13,038 nt of DNA from Candidatus Woesearchaeota archaeon (lineage in GTDB: Archaea; Nanobdellota; Nanobdellia; Woesearchaeales; WJKL01). A program made the translations under genes and the position numbers. Under the pieces are notes generated by a model. It was not told where the DNA came from and did no database searches. It saw only the letters and a list, made by a program, of their open reading frames with translations. Below are positions 1 to 6,946 of the stretch, piece by piece. Each line of letters starts with the position of its first letter. Position 1 is the stretch's first letter. The DNA lies in assembly GCA_019322815.1 (NCBI GenBank), contig JAHWIB010000035.1, positions 1 through 13,038 on the forward strand. The letters run 5' to 3'.

Positions 1-357
1 ATTGAAATTGCAAAAGGATTAGGAAGAAAAATTTGTTTGATATGTTCTAGTGATTTTACTCATTTTGGCATTAATTACGCTTATATGCCTTTCAGTGATA
101 ATATAAAAGAGAATTTATACAAATTAGATAAAAAGGCTATTAGATTTATAGAAAAATTAGATCAATGGTTATTTATGAATTATATTGATGAGACAGGGGC
201 AACTATCTGCGGCAAGGATGCAATTGCTACAATGATTTCTGCATGCAAAGCAATTGGTGGAGAAAGAAAAGTTAGATTATTGAACTATTATACAAGCGGA
301 GATGTTGTAGGAGATTATGGAAATTCAGTAGGATATGCTTCTATTGTTTTTGAATAG
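1..357 (+). CDS. MEMO1 family protein, C-terminal part (5' end outside window)
   Basis: The reading frame is open from base 1 to a TAA at 355-357, so this is the last 118 residues of a protein that starts upstream. The visible part matches the C-terminal half of the MEMO1 family. It has a CSSDFTHFG motif (about visible residues 15-23) with the conserved His, then ATICGKDAI and YYTSGDVVGD, and ends with GYASIVFE. MEMO proteins share a fold with class III extradiol dioxygenases. Their role in archaea is unsettled, although animal Memo1 has been linked to copper and redox handling. Full family members are roughly 260-290 aa, so about half is missing. The 3' end overlaps the convergent Toprim gene by 17 nt. 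Family assignment is firm; function is not. Confidence 0.88.
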   Translation: MEIAKGLGRKICLICSSDFTHFGINYAYMPFSDNIKENLYKLDKKAIRFIEKLDQWLFMNYIDETGATICGKDAIATMISACKAIGGERKVRLLNYYTSGDVVGDYGNSVGYASIVFE

Positions 358-703
358 TTTTCAAATAGGTTGTTATTCCCTCTATCTGCCTTAATTTTGT
401 CTTAAATAAGAAATCTCTAAATCTGTTGTCAATATTAACTCCAAAATGTTTAAGTTTTGAAGATAATTTTGAATAAAGTTCTTTTCCTTTCTTGTCTAAA
501 TCTGTAAGAATTATGCATTCTTTTTTTGATTCTACAATATATTCAATTATTTTGTATAATGGCTTCTTCAAAGTAATGATGTTTTTTATTTTTAATGATT
601 CTAATGCTTTTTTATCCTTAATACCTTCTACAATTATAATCTTTTCTTTTGAGGCTTTTTTTAATTTTTCTAAAAATTCTTCAAATTCTTTTTCTGTTTG
701 CAT
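341..703 (-). CDS. Small Toprim-domain protein (UPF0292-like)
   Basis: A 120-aa protein made almost entirely of one Toprim domain. The acidic motif IIIVEGIKD (about residues 22-30, Glu26) and the DxD motif LTDLDKKGKE (Asp68, Asp70) are both present. Together they form the metal-binding site of Toprim enzymes such as primases, topoisomerases and RNase M5. The C-terminal signature QIEGITTYL fits the small archaeal UPF0292-type Toprim proteins, whose substrate is not established; a nuclease or nucleotidyl-transfer role on RNA or DNA is inference. The ATG at 703 has a TATA box about 26 nt upstream and no Shine-Dalgarno sequence, so the mRNA is probably leaderless. The gene is divergent from the DUF192 gene, with only 34 nt between the start codons. 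Confidence 0.8.
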   Translation of the reverse strand: MQTEKEFEEFLEKLKKASKEKIIIVEGIKDKKALESLKIKNIITLKKPLYKIIEYIVESKKECIILTDLDKKGKELYSKLSSKLKHFGVNIDNRFRDFLFKTKLRQIEGITTYLKTIQKQ

Positions 704-706
704 AAT

Positions 707-714
707 TTTATATA
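707..714 (+). promoter_or_regulatory. TATA box for the DUF192 gene
   Basis: TTTATATA is centred about 27 nt before the ATG at 738. This is the standard archaeal spacing between TATA box and transcription start, so the transcript would begin at or very near the ATG. No Shine-Dalgarno sequence is seen. The box starts 4 nt from the start codon of the divergent Toprim gene. Confidence 0.6.
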
Positions 715-724
715 ATACAACAGA

Positions 725-732
725 AATATAAA
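725..732 (-). promoter_or_regulatory. TATA box for the Toprim gene
   Basis: On the minus strand this reads TTTATATT, centred about 26 nt before the ATG at 703. It fits a leaderless transcript. It lies only 6 nt from the ATG of the DUF192 gene, so each divergent gene carries its own box next to the other gene's start codon. Confidence 0.55.
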
Positions 733-737
733 TATTT

Positions 738-1034
738 ATGGAATATCAAATATGTAAAACTCATTGGAGTATGTTTAGAGGTTTAATGTTTTCTAAAAAA
801 AAGAATTTAATTTTTGTTTTAGATCAAGAAAGAATAATTGGTCTGCATATGATATTTGTATTTTTTCCAATTGATGTCTTGTTTTTAGATAAAAATAAAA
901 GAATTATTGAGATTAAAAAGAATTTAAAGCCATTTAGTTTTTATATATCAAAGAATAAAGCAAAATATGTTGCTGAAATAGCAAAGAATAAAAGGAAAAA
1001 TTATAGGTTAGGAGAGAAGATAGATTTTACTTAA
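738..1034 (+). CDS. DUF192 family protein
   Basis: A 98-aa protein with the DUF192 (COG1430) pattern: FRGLMFSKKKNLIFVLD near the N-terminus (residues 13-29), then HMIFVFFPIDVLFLD (about 37-51), a KPF motif (about 64-66) and a C-terminal AKYVAEI segment. The fold is a small beta-barrel and the family function is unknown. Many bacterial members carry a signal peptide. None is visible here, so the protein should be cytoplasmic. Length is near the lower end for the family, as is usual for archaeal versions. The start is supported by the TATA box about 27 nt upstream. The last 8 nt overlap the convergent cysQ gene. Confidence 0.82.
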   Translation: MEYQICKTHWSMFRGLMFSKKKNLIFVLDQERIIGLHMIFVFFPIDVLFLDKNKRIIEIKKNLKPFSFYISKNKAKYVAEIAKNKRKNYRLGEKIDFT

Positions 1035-1770
1035 CTATAAACCAAGGATTCAATAAATTTTCTTTATTATACAATAATTCTTCATTAGTTTCATAATTTA
1101 TTACTTTTTTTCCAGCAAACATAACAACAGCATGTGCAGCTGCTGTATCCCATTCCATTGTAGGGCCTAGTCTTGGATAAATGTCTGCTTTTCCTTCTGC
1201 AACTAAGCATAATTTAACAGAGCTTCCTACATTTACTAATTCATATTCTTTTCCTAGCTTCTTGATATATTCTTTTGTCTCTTTATTAAAATGAGATTTA
1301 GAAGCAACAACTCTTAATTTTCCTGTATATGCCCTTGGGTCTAATTTTGTTATTTGATTATTTTCTTTTTTGAATGACCCTTTTTCATCTCCATAATAAA
1401 GAATATCCTTAACTGGAACATAAACTACTCCTAAGATGGGCATATTATTTTTTATCAATGCAATATTGACTGTAAATTCTCCTTCTTTTTTAACAAATTC
1501 TTTTGTTCCATCTAAAGGATCTATAAGCCAAAACAATTTCCAATTCTTTCTTTCGTCATAAGCAATCTCCTTTGTTTCCTCTGAGAGAAGGGGTATATCT
1601 GGAGTTAATTTTTTCAAGGAATCTATGATTATTTTATTAGAAGCTAAATCTGCTTTTGTTAAAGGAGAGCTGTCTGCTTTATAATCAACATCAAAATCTG
1701 TTCCGCGAACCTCTAAAATAGCTTTACCTGCTTTTTTTGAAATAGAAATAATTTTTTTTATATTATACAT
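1027..1770 (-). CDS. cysQ: 3'(2'),5'-bisphosphate nucleotidase (PAP phosphatase)
   Basis: A 247-aa member of the inositol-monophosphatase superfamily, assigned to CysQ. It would hydrolyse 3'-phosphoadenosine 5'-phosphate (PAP), the by-product of PAPS-dependent sulfate transfer, to AMP and phosphate. The metal-binding residues are present: SEETKE (Glu64, Glu65), the hallmark DPLDGTKEF (Asp84, Asp87) and EWDTAAAHA (Asp208). The family also contains inositol and fructose-1,6-bisphosphate phosphatases. Position directly behind the APS kinase is the main reason for preferring CysQ, together with the TKEF continuation of the DPLDGT motif. Its ATG lies inside the end of the cysNC reading frame (13-nt overlap) and has no Shine-Dalgarno sequence, which suggests translational coupling. 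The 3' end overlaps the DUF192 gene. Confidence 0.9.
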   Translation of the reverse strand: MYNIKKIISISKKAGKAILEVRGTDFDVDYKADSSPLTKADLASNKIIIDSLKKLTPDIPLLSEETKEIAYDERKNWKLFWLIDPLDGTKEFVKKEGEFTVNIALIKNNMPILGVVYVPVKDILYYGDEKGSFKKENNQITKLDPRAYTGKLRVVASKSHFNKETKEYIKKLGKEYELVNVGSSVKLCLVAEGKADIYPRLGPTMEWDTAAAHAVVMFAGKKVINYETNEELLYNKENLLNPWFIVK

Positions 1771-2693
1771 TTTTCTTTTAAATAATTATAGATCTTTTCT
1801 ACAGCTTCTTGAACTTTAATCTTATCGGTTTCTATCATTAATTCAGGGTTTTTAGGCTCTTCATATGGATGAGAAATTCCTGTAAAATCTTTTATTTCTC
1901 TTGCTCTTGCTTTTTTATACAGTCCTTTTGGATCACGCTTTTCGCATTCTTCTAAGCTGCATTTAACATATATTTCAATAAAATCTTTTCCAAGCTTATT
2001 TCTAACAATATGCCTGTCTTTAGCATATGGTGAAATAAAAGCAGTTATAGTGATAATTCCTGCATCTACAAATAAATTCGAAACTTCTCCGATTCTTCTG
2101 ATATTTTCAATTCTATCCTTTTCTGCAAAACCCAAATCTTTATTTAGACCATGCCTTACATTATCTCCATCTAATATATAAACCATTTTTCCTTCTTTTA
2201 TCAGCTTCTTTTGCAGCTCAACAGCTATTGTTGATTTTCCGCTTCCGCTTAAACCAGTAAACCATAAAAGTGCAGGCTTATGGCCTGAAATTACAGCTCT
2301 TTGCTCTCTTGTAATCCCTCTTTTGTGCCAAACAATATTATGTTTTATTTCTTCGTAACCTATTATTAACCCTCCCCCAACAATATCATATTCTTCTACA
2401 ATAACAAATCTGCCTGTATTTTGAAATTCATTAAATAAATCAAAAGAAATTGGCGATTTTAATTCTAAAGTACATTCTGCAACTTCATGTCTTTTAACTA
2501 ATTCTCTTTTTTTGTCTGATAAATCAGAAGCATCTAAAACTCTATTTATTTTTGATAATTTAAAAGGAACTGAAGTTGTTCCTAATTTTATTTTATAGTA
2601 TTTACCTAATTCAAACTCTTTTTTGCCCATCCAAAAAATATTTGTTTTAATAATCTGGCTTGTGTAAGGCTTTCTTTCTGTTTCCTTACACAT
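1758..2693 (-). CDS. cysC: C-terminal part of split CysNC: CysN domain 3 plus APS kinase (CysC)
   Basis: This frame (311 aa from an internal ATG) holds the third, elongation-factor-like domain of CysN (about residues 1-115) and then a complete adenylylsulfate kinase (about 120-310). The kinase phosphorylates APS to PAPS. It has the P-loop GLSGSGKST (147-155), DGDNVRHGL (175-183), FISPY (219-223) and the KARAREI segment. The frame is in fact open back to about 2900, where it encodes CysN domain 2 (RRIIAGRIESGKI and later NRGDIM). The real gene is therefore the 3' part of one cysNC fusion spanning 3592-1758. The ATG at 2693 is preceded by GGGGAG at good spacing, but these bases encode the conserved RGD of CysN and need not be a ribosome site. 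If the frame were restored the protein would be about 610 aa, a normal CysNC length. Confidence 0.85.
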   Translation of the reverse strand: MCKETERKPYTSQIIKTNIFWMGKKEFELGKYYKIKLGTTSVPFKLSKINRVLDASDLSDKKRELVKRHEVAECTLELKSPISFDLFNEFQNTGRFVIVEEYDIVGGGLIIGYEEIKHNIVWHKRGITREQRAVISGHKPALLWFTGLSGSGKSTIAVELQKKLIKEGKMVYILDGDNVRHGLNKDLGFAEKDRIENIRRIGEVSNLFVDAGIITITAFISPYAKDRHIVRNKLGKDFIEIYVKCSLEECEKRDPKGLYKKARAREIKDFTGISHPYEEPKNPELMIETDKIKVQEAVEKIYNYLKEKCII

Positions 2694-2872
2694 TATATCT
2701 CCCCTATTAATATAAATTTGTTCTTCTAAAGTAAACCCTACCGAATATCCTGCAGATGCTTTTGGATCTCCATTAAAAATTTCAATAGATTTTATCTTTG
2801 AGTGTTTATTAGAAGGAAAGAAAACTACTTTATCTCCTGCTTTTATTTTTCCTGATTCAATTCTTCCTGCAA

Positions 2873-3592
2873 TTATTCTTCTGCTATCTTCTTTTGCTGT
2901 AAATTTATATATATATCCTGAACAGGCATTCTGAACGGCATGTTTTCTAGAGACTTTTCTTTTTCAAATGAGTCTAATGCAGATAAAATTGTACTGCCCT
3001 CAAACCAATTTAGATTTTTTGAAGAAACTGCAATATTGTCTCCATTAATTGCTGAAACAGGTATAAATTCTTTTGGATTTATATTAATTTGATTTAAAAA
3101 TTCAGAATATTCTTCTCTAACTTTATTAAAAACAGCCTTATCATAATCAACTAAATCCATTTTATTTATACAGACAAAAACTTGTTTTATACCAAGCATT
3201 GAAAGCATGTAGCCATGCCTTTTTGAATTTTCTTTAACTCCTTCTTTTGCATCAATGACTAATAAAGCAGCTCCTGCTCTTGCTGCTCCTGAAATCATAT
3301 TTTTTAAAAATTCGATATGCCCTGGAGCATCTAGAATCATATAATTCCTTTTTTGTGTTTTAAAAGAACATCTTGCTATATCAATTGTAATCCCTTGTTT
3401 TTGCTCATCCTTTAAAGAATCTAATAAAAAAGCATATTCAAATGGTTTTGAATTGTTTTTGCAGTATTCTTTTACTTGATCTAATTTTCCTTCTGGAAGA
3501 GAATTTGTATCAGCTAATAATCTACCTATAATTGTTGATTTGCCGTGATCGACATGTCCTACAATTACAATATTCATTTGTTCTTTTTCCAT
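2873..3592 (-). CDS. cysN: N-terminal part of split CysNC: sulfate adenylyltransferase GTPase subunit
   Basis: A 239-aa frame with the complete GTPase domain of CysN, the regulatory subunit that uses GTP hydrolysis to drive APS formation by CysD. All G motifs are visible: GHVDHGKST (12-20), GITI (67-70), DAPGH (88-92), NKMD (143-146) and SAI (180-182). Domain 2 begins at MPFRMPVQDIY, but after Tyr228 the frame runs into 11 unrelated codons and a TAA at 2873. The correct continuation (TAKEDSRRIIAGRI) lies in the next frame and runs on to the APS kinase, so this is one cysNC gene with a 2-nt insertion (or 1-nt loss). The ATG follows the cysD stop by one base (TAAAATG). Whether the break is real, a read error, or bypassed in translation cannot be settled here. 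Confidence 0.88.
   Translation of the reverse strand: MEKEQMNIVIVGHVDHGKSTIIGRLLADTNSLPEGKLDQVKEYCKNNSKPFEYAFLLDSLKDEQKQGITIDIARCSFKTQKRNYMILDAPGHIEFLKNMISGAARAGAALLVIDAKEGVKENSKRHGYMLSMLGIKQVFVCINKMDLVDYDKAVFNKVREEYSEFLNQININPKEFIPVSAINGDNIAVSSKNLNWFEGSTILSALDSFEKEKSLENMPFRMPVQDIYINLQQKKIAEE
2900..2917 (-). other. Frame break in cysNC: (AT)5 tract plus A_AAU_UUA heptamer
   Basis: On the minus strand the codons read GAT ATA TAT ATA AAT TTA. Removing one AT from the (AT)5 run (2907-2916) gives GAT ATA TAT AAA TTT ACA, encoding DIYKFTAKED, the expected CysN sequence, and joins the two frames without any other change. The same spot contains AAATTTA (2906-2900) in the phase A_AAT_TTA. This is the X_XXY_YYZ arrangement of a canonical -1 ribosomal slippery site. 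A -1 slip there enters exactly the downstream frame at ACA (2900). No strong stem-loop or pseudoknot is evident just downstream, where the sequence is purine-rich. Confidence 0.8.
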
Positions 3593-3593
3593 T

Positions 3594-4475
3594 TTACATA
3601 TATCCTTCTCTTCTTAAGGTTTCTAAGCTGCCTCCATCTTCTTTATCCTGATCACGGCCAGAACGTTCAGCAATATTTGAAAATTTTCCTGATTCTAATT
3701 CCCAAACAATTTCTTTAACATTTTTTGCAGTTGATTCAACTAGTTTTGTGCAAGGATAACAACCTAGCGATCTGTATCTTTTTCCTTCTCCTTGATCAAA
3801 GTATAATTTAGTTATAGGAATATTTTCTCTTTCGATATATTTCCAGATATCTAATTCTGTCCAATCTAATAAAGGATGGATTCGAATATGTGTTCCAGGA
3901 GCAAAATCTGTTTTGAACTGATTCCATAATTCAGGAGGCTGGTCTCCTACATCCCAATCATTATTTTTATCTCTTGGAGAGAAATATCTTTCCTTTGATC
4001 TTGAACCTTCTTCGTCTGCCCTTACTCCAACTATTACTCCTGTATACGACTCTTTATTTTTGTCTATTTCATAATTTTTTTTTGTATGATTAAGCCTAAA
4101 TCTAGGCCATTTTCCAGAAAGGGTATTTCTTAATGCCTCTGTTTTTAGAGATTTACAACATTCAACTCTATTTAATTTTCCATCTGGAAATGTATTTTTT
4201 TTATTTAATACATCTTTATTCTGACCATAAACCATATTAAGACCCCACCTTAAAGCAAGTTCATCTCTATATCTTATCATTTCTGGAATTTTATAAGAAG
4301 TATCAATATGAACTAATGGAAATGGAACATGACCAAAGAATGCTTTTCTTGTCAACCATAGAAGTACTGTACTATCTTTTCCAATTGACCATAACATACA
4401 AAGATTTTTAAACTGATTATAAGCTTCCCTAATGATATAAATAGACTGATTTTCAAGTTCTTTTAAATGATCCAT
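3594..4475 (-). CDS. cysD: Sulfate adenylyltransferase subunit 2 (CysD)
   Basis: A 293-aa protein matching CysD, the catalytic subunit of heterodimeric ATP sulfurylase, which forms APS and pyrophosphate from ATP and sulfate. It belongs to the PP-loop ATPase family. The PP-loop SIGKDSTVLLWL is near residues 30-41, followed by PLVHIDTSYKIPEM, VGVRADEEGSRSKER, DWDVGDQPPELW, HPLLDWTELDIWKYI and SLGCYPCT, all typical. The frame is open seven codons further up to a TTG. The ATG at 4475 is preferred because it gives the usual family beginning MDHLKELE and has a TATA box at a suitable distance. It is the first gene of the cysD-cysNC-cysQ operon. In archaea ATP sulfurylase is more often the unrelated homomeric Sat, so this bacterial-type form suggests transfer (inference). 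Confidence 0.93.
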   Translation of the reverse strand: MDHLKELENQSIYIIREAYNQFKNLCMLWSIGKDSTVLLWLTRKAFFGHVPFPLVHIDTSYKIPEMIRYRDELALRWGLNMVYGQNKDVLNKKNTFPDGKLNRVECCKSLKTEALRNTLSGKWPRFRLNHTKKNYEIDKNKESYTGVIVGVRADEEGSRSKERYFSPRDKNNDWDVGDQPPELWNQFKTDFAPGTHIRIHPLLDWTELDIWKYIERENIPITKLYFDQGEGKRYRSLGCYPCTKLVESTAKNVKEIVWELESGKFSNIAERSGRDQDKEDGGSLETLRREGYM

Positions 4476-4514
4476 TAAAATAACCCTTATTATCAAAAGA
4501 CATATTGAGAACTA

Positions 4515-4524
4515 TTTTATAAAA
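4515..4524 (-). promoter_or_regulatory. TATA box for the cysD operon
   Basis: TTTTATAAAA on the minus strand is centred about 44 nt before the cysD ATG. Transcription would start near 4493, giving a leader of roughly 19 nt. The intergenic region also carries the ppsA promoter on the other strand. No operator-like inverted repeat beyond the TATA box itself was recognised. Confidence 0.45.
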
Positions 4525-4553
4525 TTTATGTTAATCTTATAATTTAGGAAAAA

Positions 4554-4561
4554 TTTATATA
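4554..4561 (+). promoter_or_regulatory. TATA box for ppsA
   Basis: TTTATATA is preceded by a purine-rich GGAAAAA that could serve as the TFB recognition element. A start about 26 nt downstream (near 4584) would leave a short leader that just includes the ribosome binding site at 4588-4593. Confidence 0.6.
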
Positions 4562-4587
4562 AATATTAGAAATAGAGAAGGTATAAA

Positions 4588-4593
4588 GAGGTG
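4588..4593 (+). promoter_or_regulatory. Ribosome binding site of ppsA
   Basis: GAGGTG lies 7 nt before the ATG at 4601. It matches the archaeal 16S tail complement and fixes the ppsA start. Several other genes in this window lack such a site. Confidence 0.7.
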
Positions 4594-4600
4594 TTTTCAT

Positions 4601-6946
4601 ATGACTGAAAGAATCAAATGGTTTAAGGATATTTCTAAAGATGATGTAGAAGTAGTTGGAGGCAAAGGGGCAAATTTAGGAGAAATGTCAAATGCAGGAC
4701 TGCCGATTCCTCCTGGATTTGTTGTTACTGCTCAGACTTACAAGGAATTTATTGAAAAAACAAAGATTAAAGATAAAATTCTGGATATAATAAAAGATTT
4801 AGATGTAGAGGATACTGCTAAGCTTCAGGCAACTGCAAAACAAATTCAAGAACTAATAAAGAAAACTGAAATTCCTGAAGAGATTAAAGAGGATATTAAA
4901 GATAATTATGGATTAATTGGGACTCACAGAAAGAGCGGCGCTTCTGAGATTATGGAAGGCAAAGAAGAATTTGTTGCATGCAGAAGCTCTGCAACAGCTG
5001 AAGATCTGCCAGAGGCTTCATTTGCAGGACAGCAGGCAACTTTCTTAAACATTAAAGGAAAAGATGATGTTGTCCAGGCAGTAAGGGAATGCTGGGCTTC
5101 ATTATTTACAGCAAGAGCAATATACTATAGAAAAAGAAATAATTTTCCAACTGAAAAGGTATATATTGCAGTTGTTGTTCAGAAGATGGTCAATTCTGAC
5201 AAATCAGGAGTTATGTTTAGTATAAATCCTGCTACAAACAATGATACAGAAATAATGATTGAAGGTGCTTTTGGCTTAGGAGAGGCTGTTGTTTCTGGAT
5301 CAGTAAATCCTGATTTATATATTGTTGATAAAAAAAGTTTAAAGATCAAGAAAGTAGAGATCAAAGAACAAAAAATAAAGATAATCAAGGATCCTGAAAC
5401 AGGAAAAACTGTTACAAAGAAATTGACAAAAGATGAAGAAGCAAAGCAAGTCTGCAATGACAAAGAGATAAGGGAATTAGCAAGACTTGCTAAAAAGATT
5501 GAAAAACATTATGGAAAACCTCAAGATATGGAATGGGCTGTTGAAGGAGAAAATGTTTATATTGTTCAGGCAAGGGCTGTAACAACTTTCAAAAAACCAG
5601 AGAAAAAAAAGCCTGCTGCAGAAGGCGAAGGATTAAAAGAAGTTGAAGCAGAATCTTTAGTTAAAGGAGAAACAGCCAGCCCTGGAGTTGCTTCTGGAAC
5701 TGTTAAAATAATAAAAGATATTGCTGAATTAGACAAAATACAGAAAGGAGATATCATGGTAACAACTATGACTACCCCTGATATGGTTCCTGCTATGCAG
5801 AAAGCCAACGCTATAGTAACAAATGAAGGAGGGATGACCTGCCATGCTGCTATCGTTTCAAGAGAAATGGGAACACCATGCATCGTTGGAACTGGAAACG
5901 GCACTGAAGTATTGAAAGAAGGCCAGGAGGTTACTGTTCATGCAACTCATGGCATTGTTTATGCTGGAAAATTAGAAGAAGTCAAACCAAAGGTTGAAGC
6001 AGCTGCACCAGCAGCACCTGCTCAGATAATAACGGCAACACAAGTTAAGGTTATTATGGACTTGCCTGATTTTGCTGAAAAGGCTGCTGCTGAAACAAAT
6101 GCAGATGGTGTTGGTTTAGTTAGATTAGAAATCATGATTGCTCAAGGAGGTATTCATCCTGCAGAATATATAAGAACAGGAAAAAGAGAAGATTATATCA
6201 AGTTATTAATGAATGGTATAAGAGGAATAGCAAAAGCATTTCATGGTAAGCCTGTCTGGATTAGAACTTCTGATATGAGAACAGATGAATATAGAAATTT
6301 GAAAGGCGCTGATAAAGAACCAAAAGAAACTGATCCAATGATTGGATGGCATGCTATTAGAAGGGCTTTAGATGAACCTGAAATCTTAAAAGCTGAATTT
6401 GAAGCTGTTAAAAGACTGCATGATGAAGGCTTAAAAAATGTTGGAGTTATGATTCCATTTGTTATTAGAACAAGAGAAGTTCGTGAAGCTAAGAAAATAA
6501 TGAGAGGGGTTGGTTTAGAGCCTTGCGAAGATGTACAATTTGGAGTTATGATTGAGACGCCTGCTTCCTGTTGGGTTATCGAAGATATTTGTAAAGAAGG
6601 AATCAATTTTATCAGTTTTGGAACAAATGATTTGACACAATTAACCCTTGGTATTGACAGGAATAATGAAAGAATTGCAAAATTATTTGATGAAATGCAT
6701 GCAGCTGTTCTTGGAGAGATGAAGATGGTTATTGAGACCTGCAAGAAGCATAATGTTATGACTTCAATCTGCGGACAGGCTGGTTCAAGGCCTGAGATGG
6801 CAAAATTCTTAGTTAAAGTTGGAATTGACAGCATCTCAGCAAATCCAGATGCTGTTTATACAATTAGAGAAACTGTTGCAAGAACTGAAAAGGCTTTGTT
6901 ATTAGAAGCAGAGAGAGAAGAGATTGAAGAAAGAGAAGCAAAATAA
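4601..6946 (+). CDS. ppsA: Phosphoenolpyruvate synthase
   Basis: A 781-aa enzyme that converts pyruvate and ATP to phosphoenolpyruvate, AMP and phosphate, feeding gluconeogenesis (or acting in reverse in some archaea). The N-terminal ATP-binding domain covers about residues 5-335, with GGKGANLGEM near the start, VACRSSATAEDLPEASFAGQ and a later QARAVTT. The swivelling phosphohistidine domain covers about 350-460, with GGMTCHAAIVSREMGTPC and catalytic His415. An Ala/Pro-rich linker (about 468-475) leads to the C-terminal TIM-barrel PEP/pyruvate domain, with GVGLVRLE, FGTNDLTQ and SICGQAGSRP (catalytic Cys724). Length and residues match a complete PpsA. The end is charged (EREEIEEREAK). It is transcribed alone and ends exactly against the stop codon of the convergent methyltransferase gene. 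Confidence 0.96.
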   Translation: MTERIKWFKDISKDDVEVVGGKGANLGEMSNAGLPIPPGFVVTAQTYKEFIEKTKIKDKILDIIKDLDVEDTAKLQATAKQIQELIKKTEIPEEIKEDIKDNYGLIGTHRKSGASEIMEGKEEFVACRSSATAEDLPEASFAGQQATFLNIKGKDDVVQAVRECWASLFTARAIYYRKRNNFPTEKVYIAVVVQKMVNSDKSGVMFSINPATNNDTEIMIEGAFGLGEAVVSGSVNPDLYIVDKKSLKIKKVEIKEQKIKIIKDPETGKTVTKKLTKDEEAKQVCNDKEIRELARLAKKIEKHYGKPQDMEWAVEGENVYIVQARAVTTFKKPEKKKPAAEGEGLKEVEAESLVKGETASPGVASGTVKIIKDIAELDKIQKGDIMVTTMTTPDMVPAMQKANAIVTNEGGMTCHAAIVSREMGTPCIVGTGNGTEVLKEGQEVTVHATHGIVYAGKLEEVKPKVEAAAPAAPAQIITATQVKVIMDLPDFAEKAAAETNADGVGLVRLEIMIAQGGIHPAEYIRTGKREDYIKLLMNGIRGIAKAFHGKPVWIRTSDMRTDEYRNLKGADKEPKETDPMIGWHAIRRALDEPEILKAEFEAVKRLHDEGLKNVGVMIPFVIRTREVREAKKIMRGVGLEPCEDVQFGVMIETPASCWVIEDICKEGINFISFGTNDLTQLTLGIDRNNERIAKLFDEMHAAVLGEMKMVIETCKKHNVMTSICGQAGSRPEMAKFLVKVGIDSISANPDAVYTIRETVARTEKALLLEAEREEIEEREAK

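Noticed and set aside
492..731. Open frame of 79 aa on the plus strand opposite the Toprim gene
   Set aside because: Hydrophobic, low-complexity shadow of a lysine-rich gene. The minus-strand product has both Toprim motifs.
1758..2693. A stand-alone gene starting at the ATG at 2693 with GGGGAG ahead of it
   Set aside because: The 311-aa product would begin in the middle of CysN, and the upstream in-frame codons encode CysN domain 2. The GGGGAG bases encode the conserved RGD, so the ribosome-site look is probably incidental. Internal initiation is not excluded.
4476..4600. Possible riboswitch or operator between cysD and ppsA
   Set aside because: Only TATA boxes and a ribosome site are recognisable. 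No conserved riboswitch core or convincing inverted repeat outside the TATA-like palindrome was seen.
5179..6834. Three long open frames antisense to ppsA (5179-5463, 5566-5904, 6241-6834)
   Set aside because: They are shadows of the ppsA coding strand. Their translations match no family, and ppsA has every catalytic motif.
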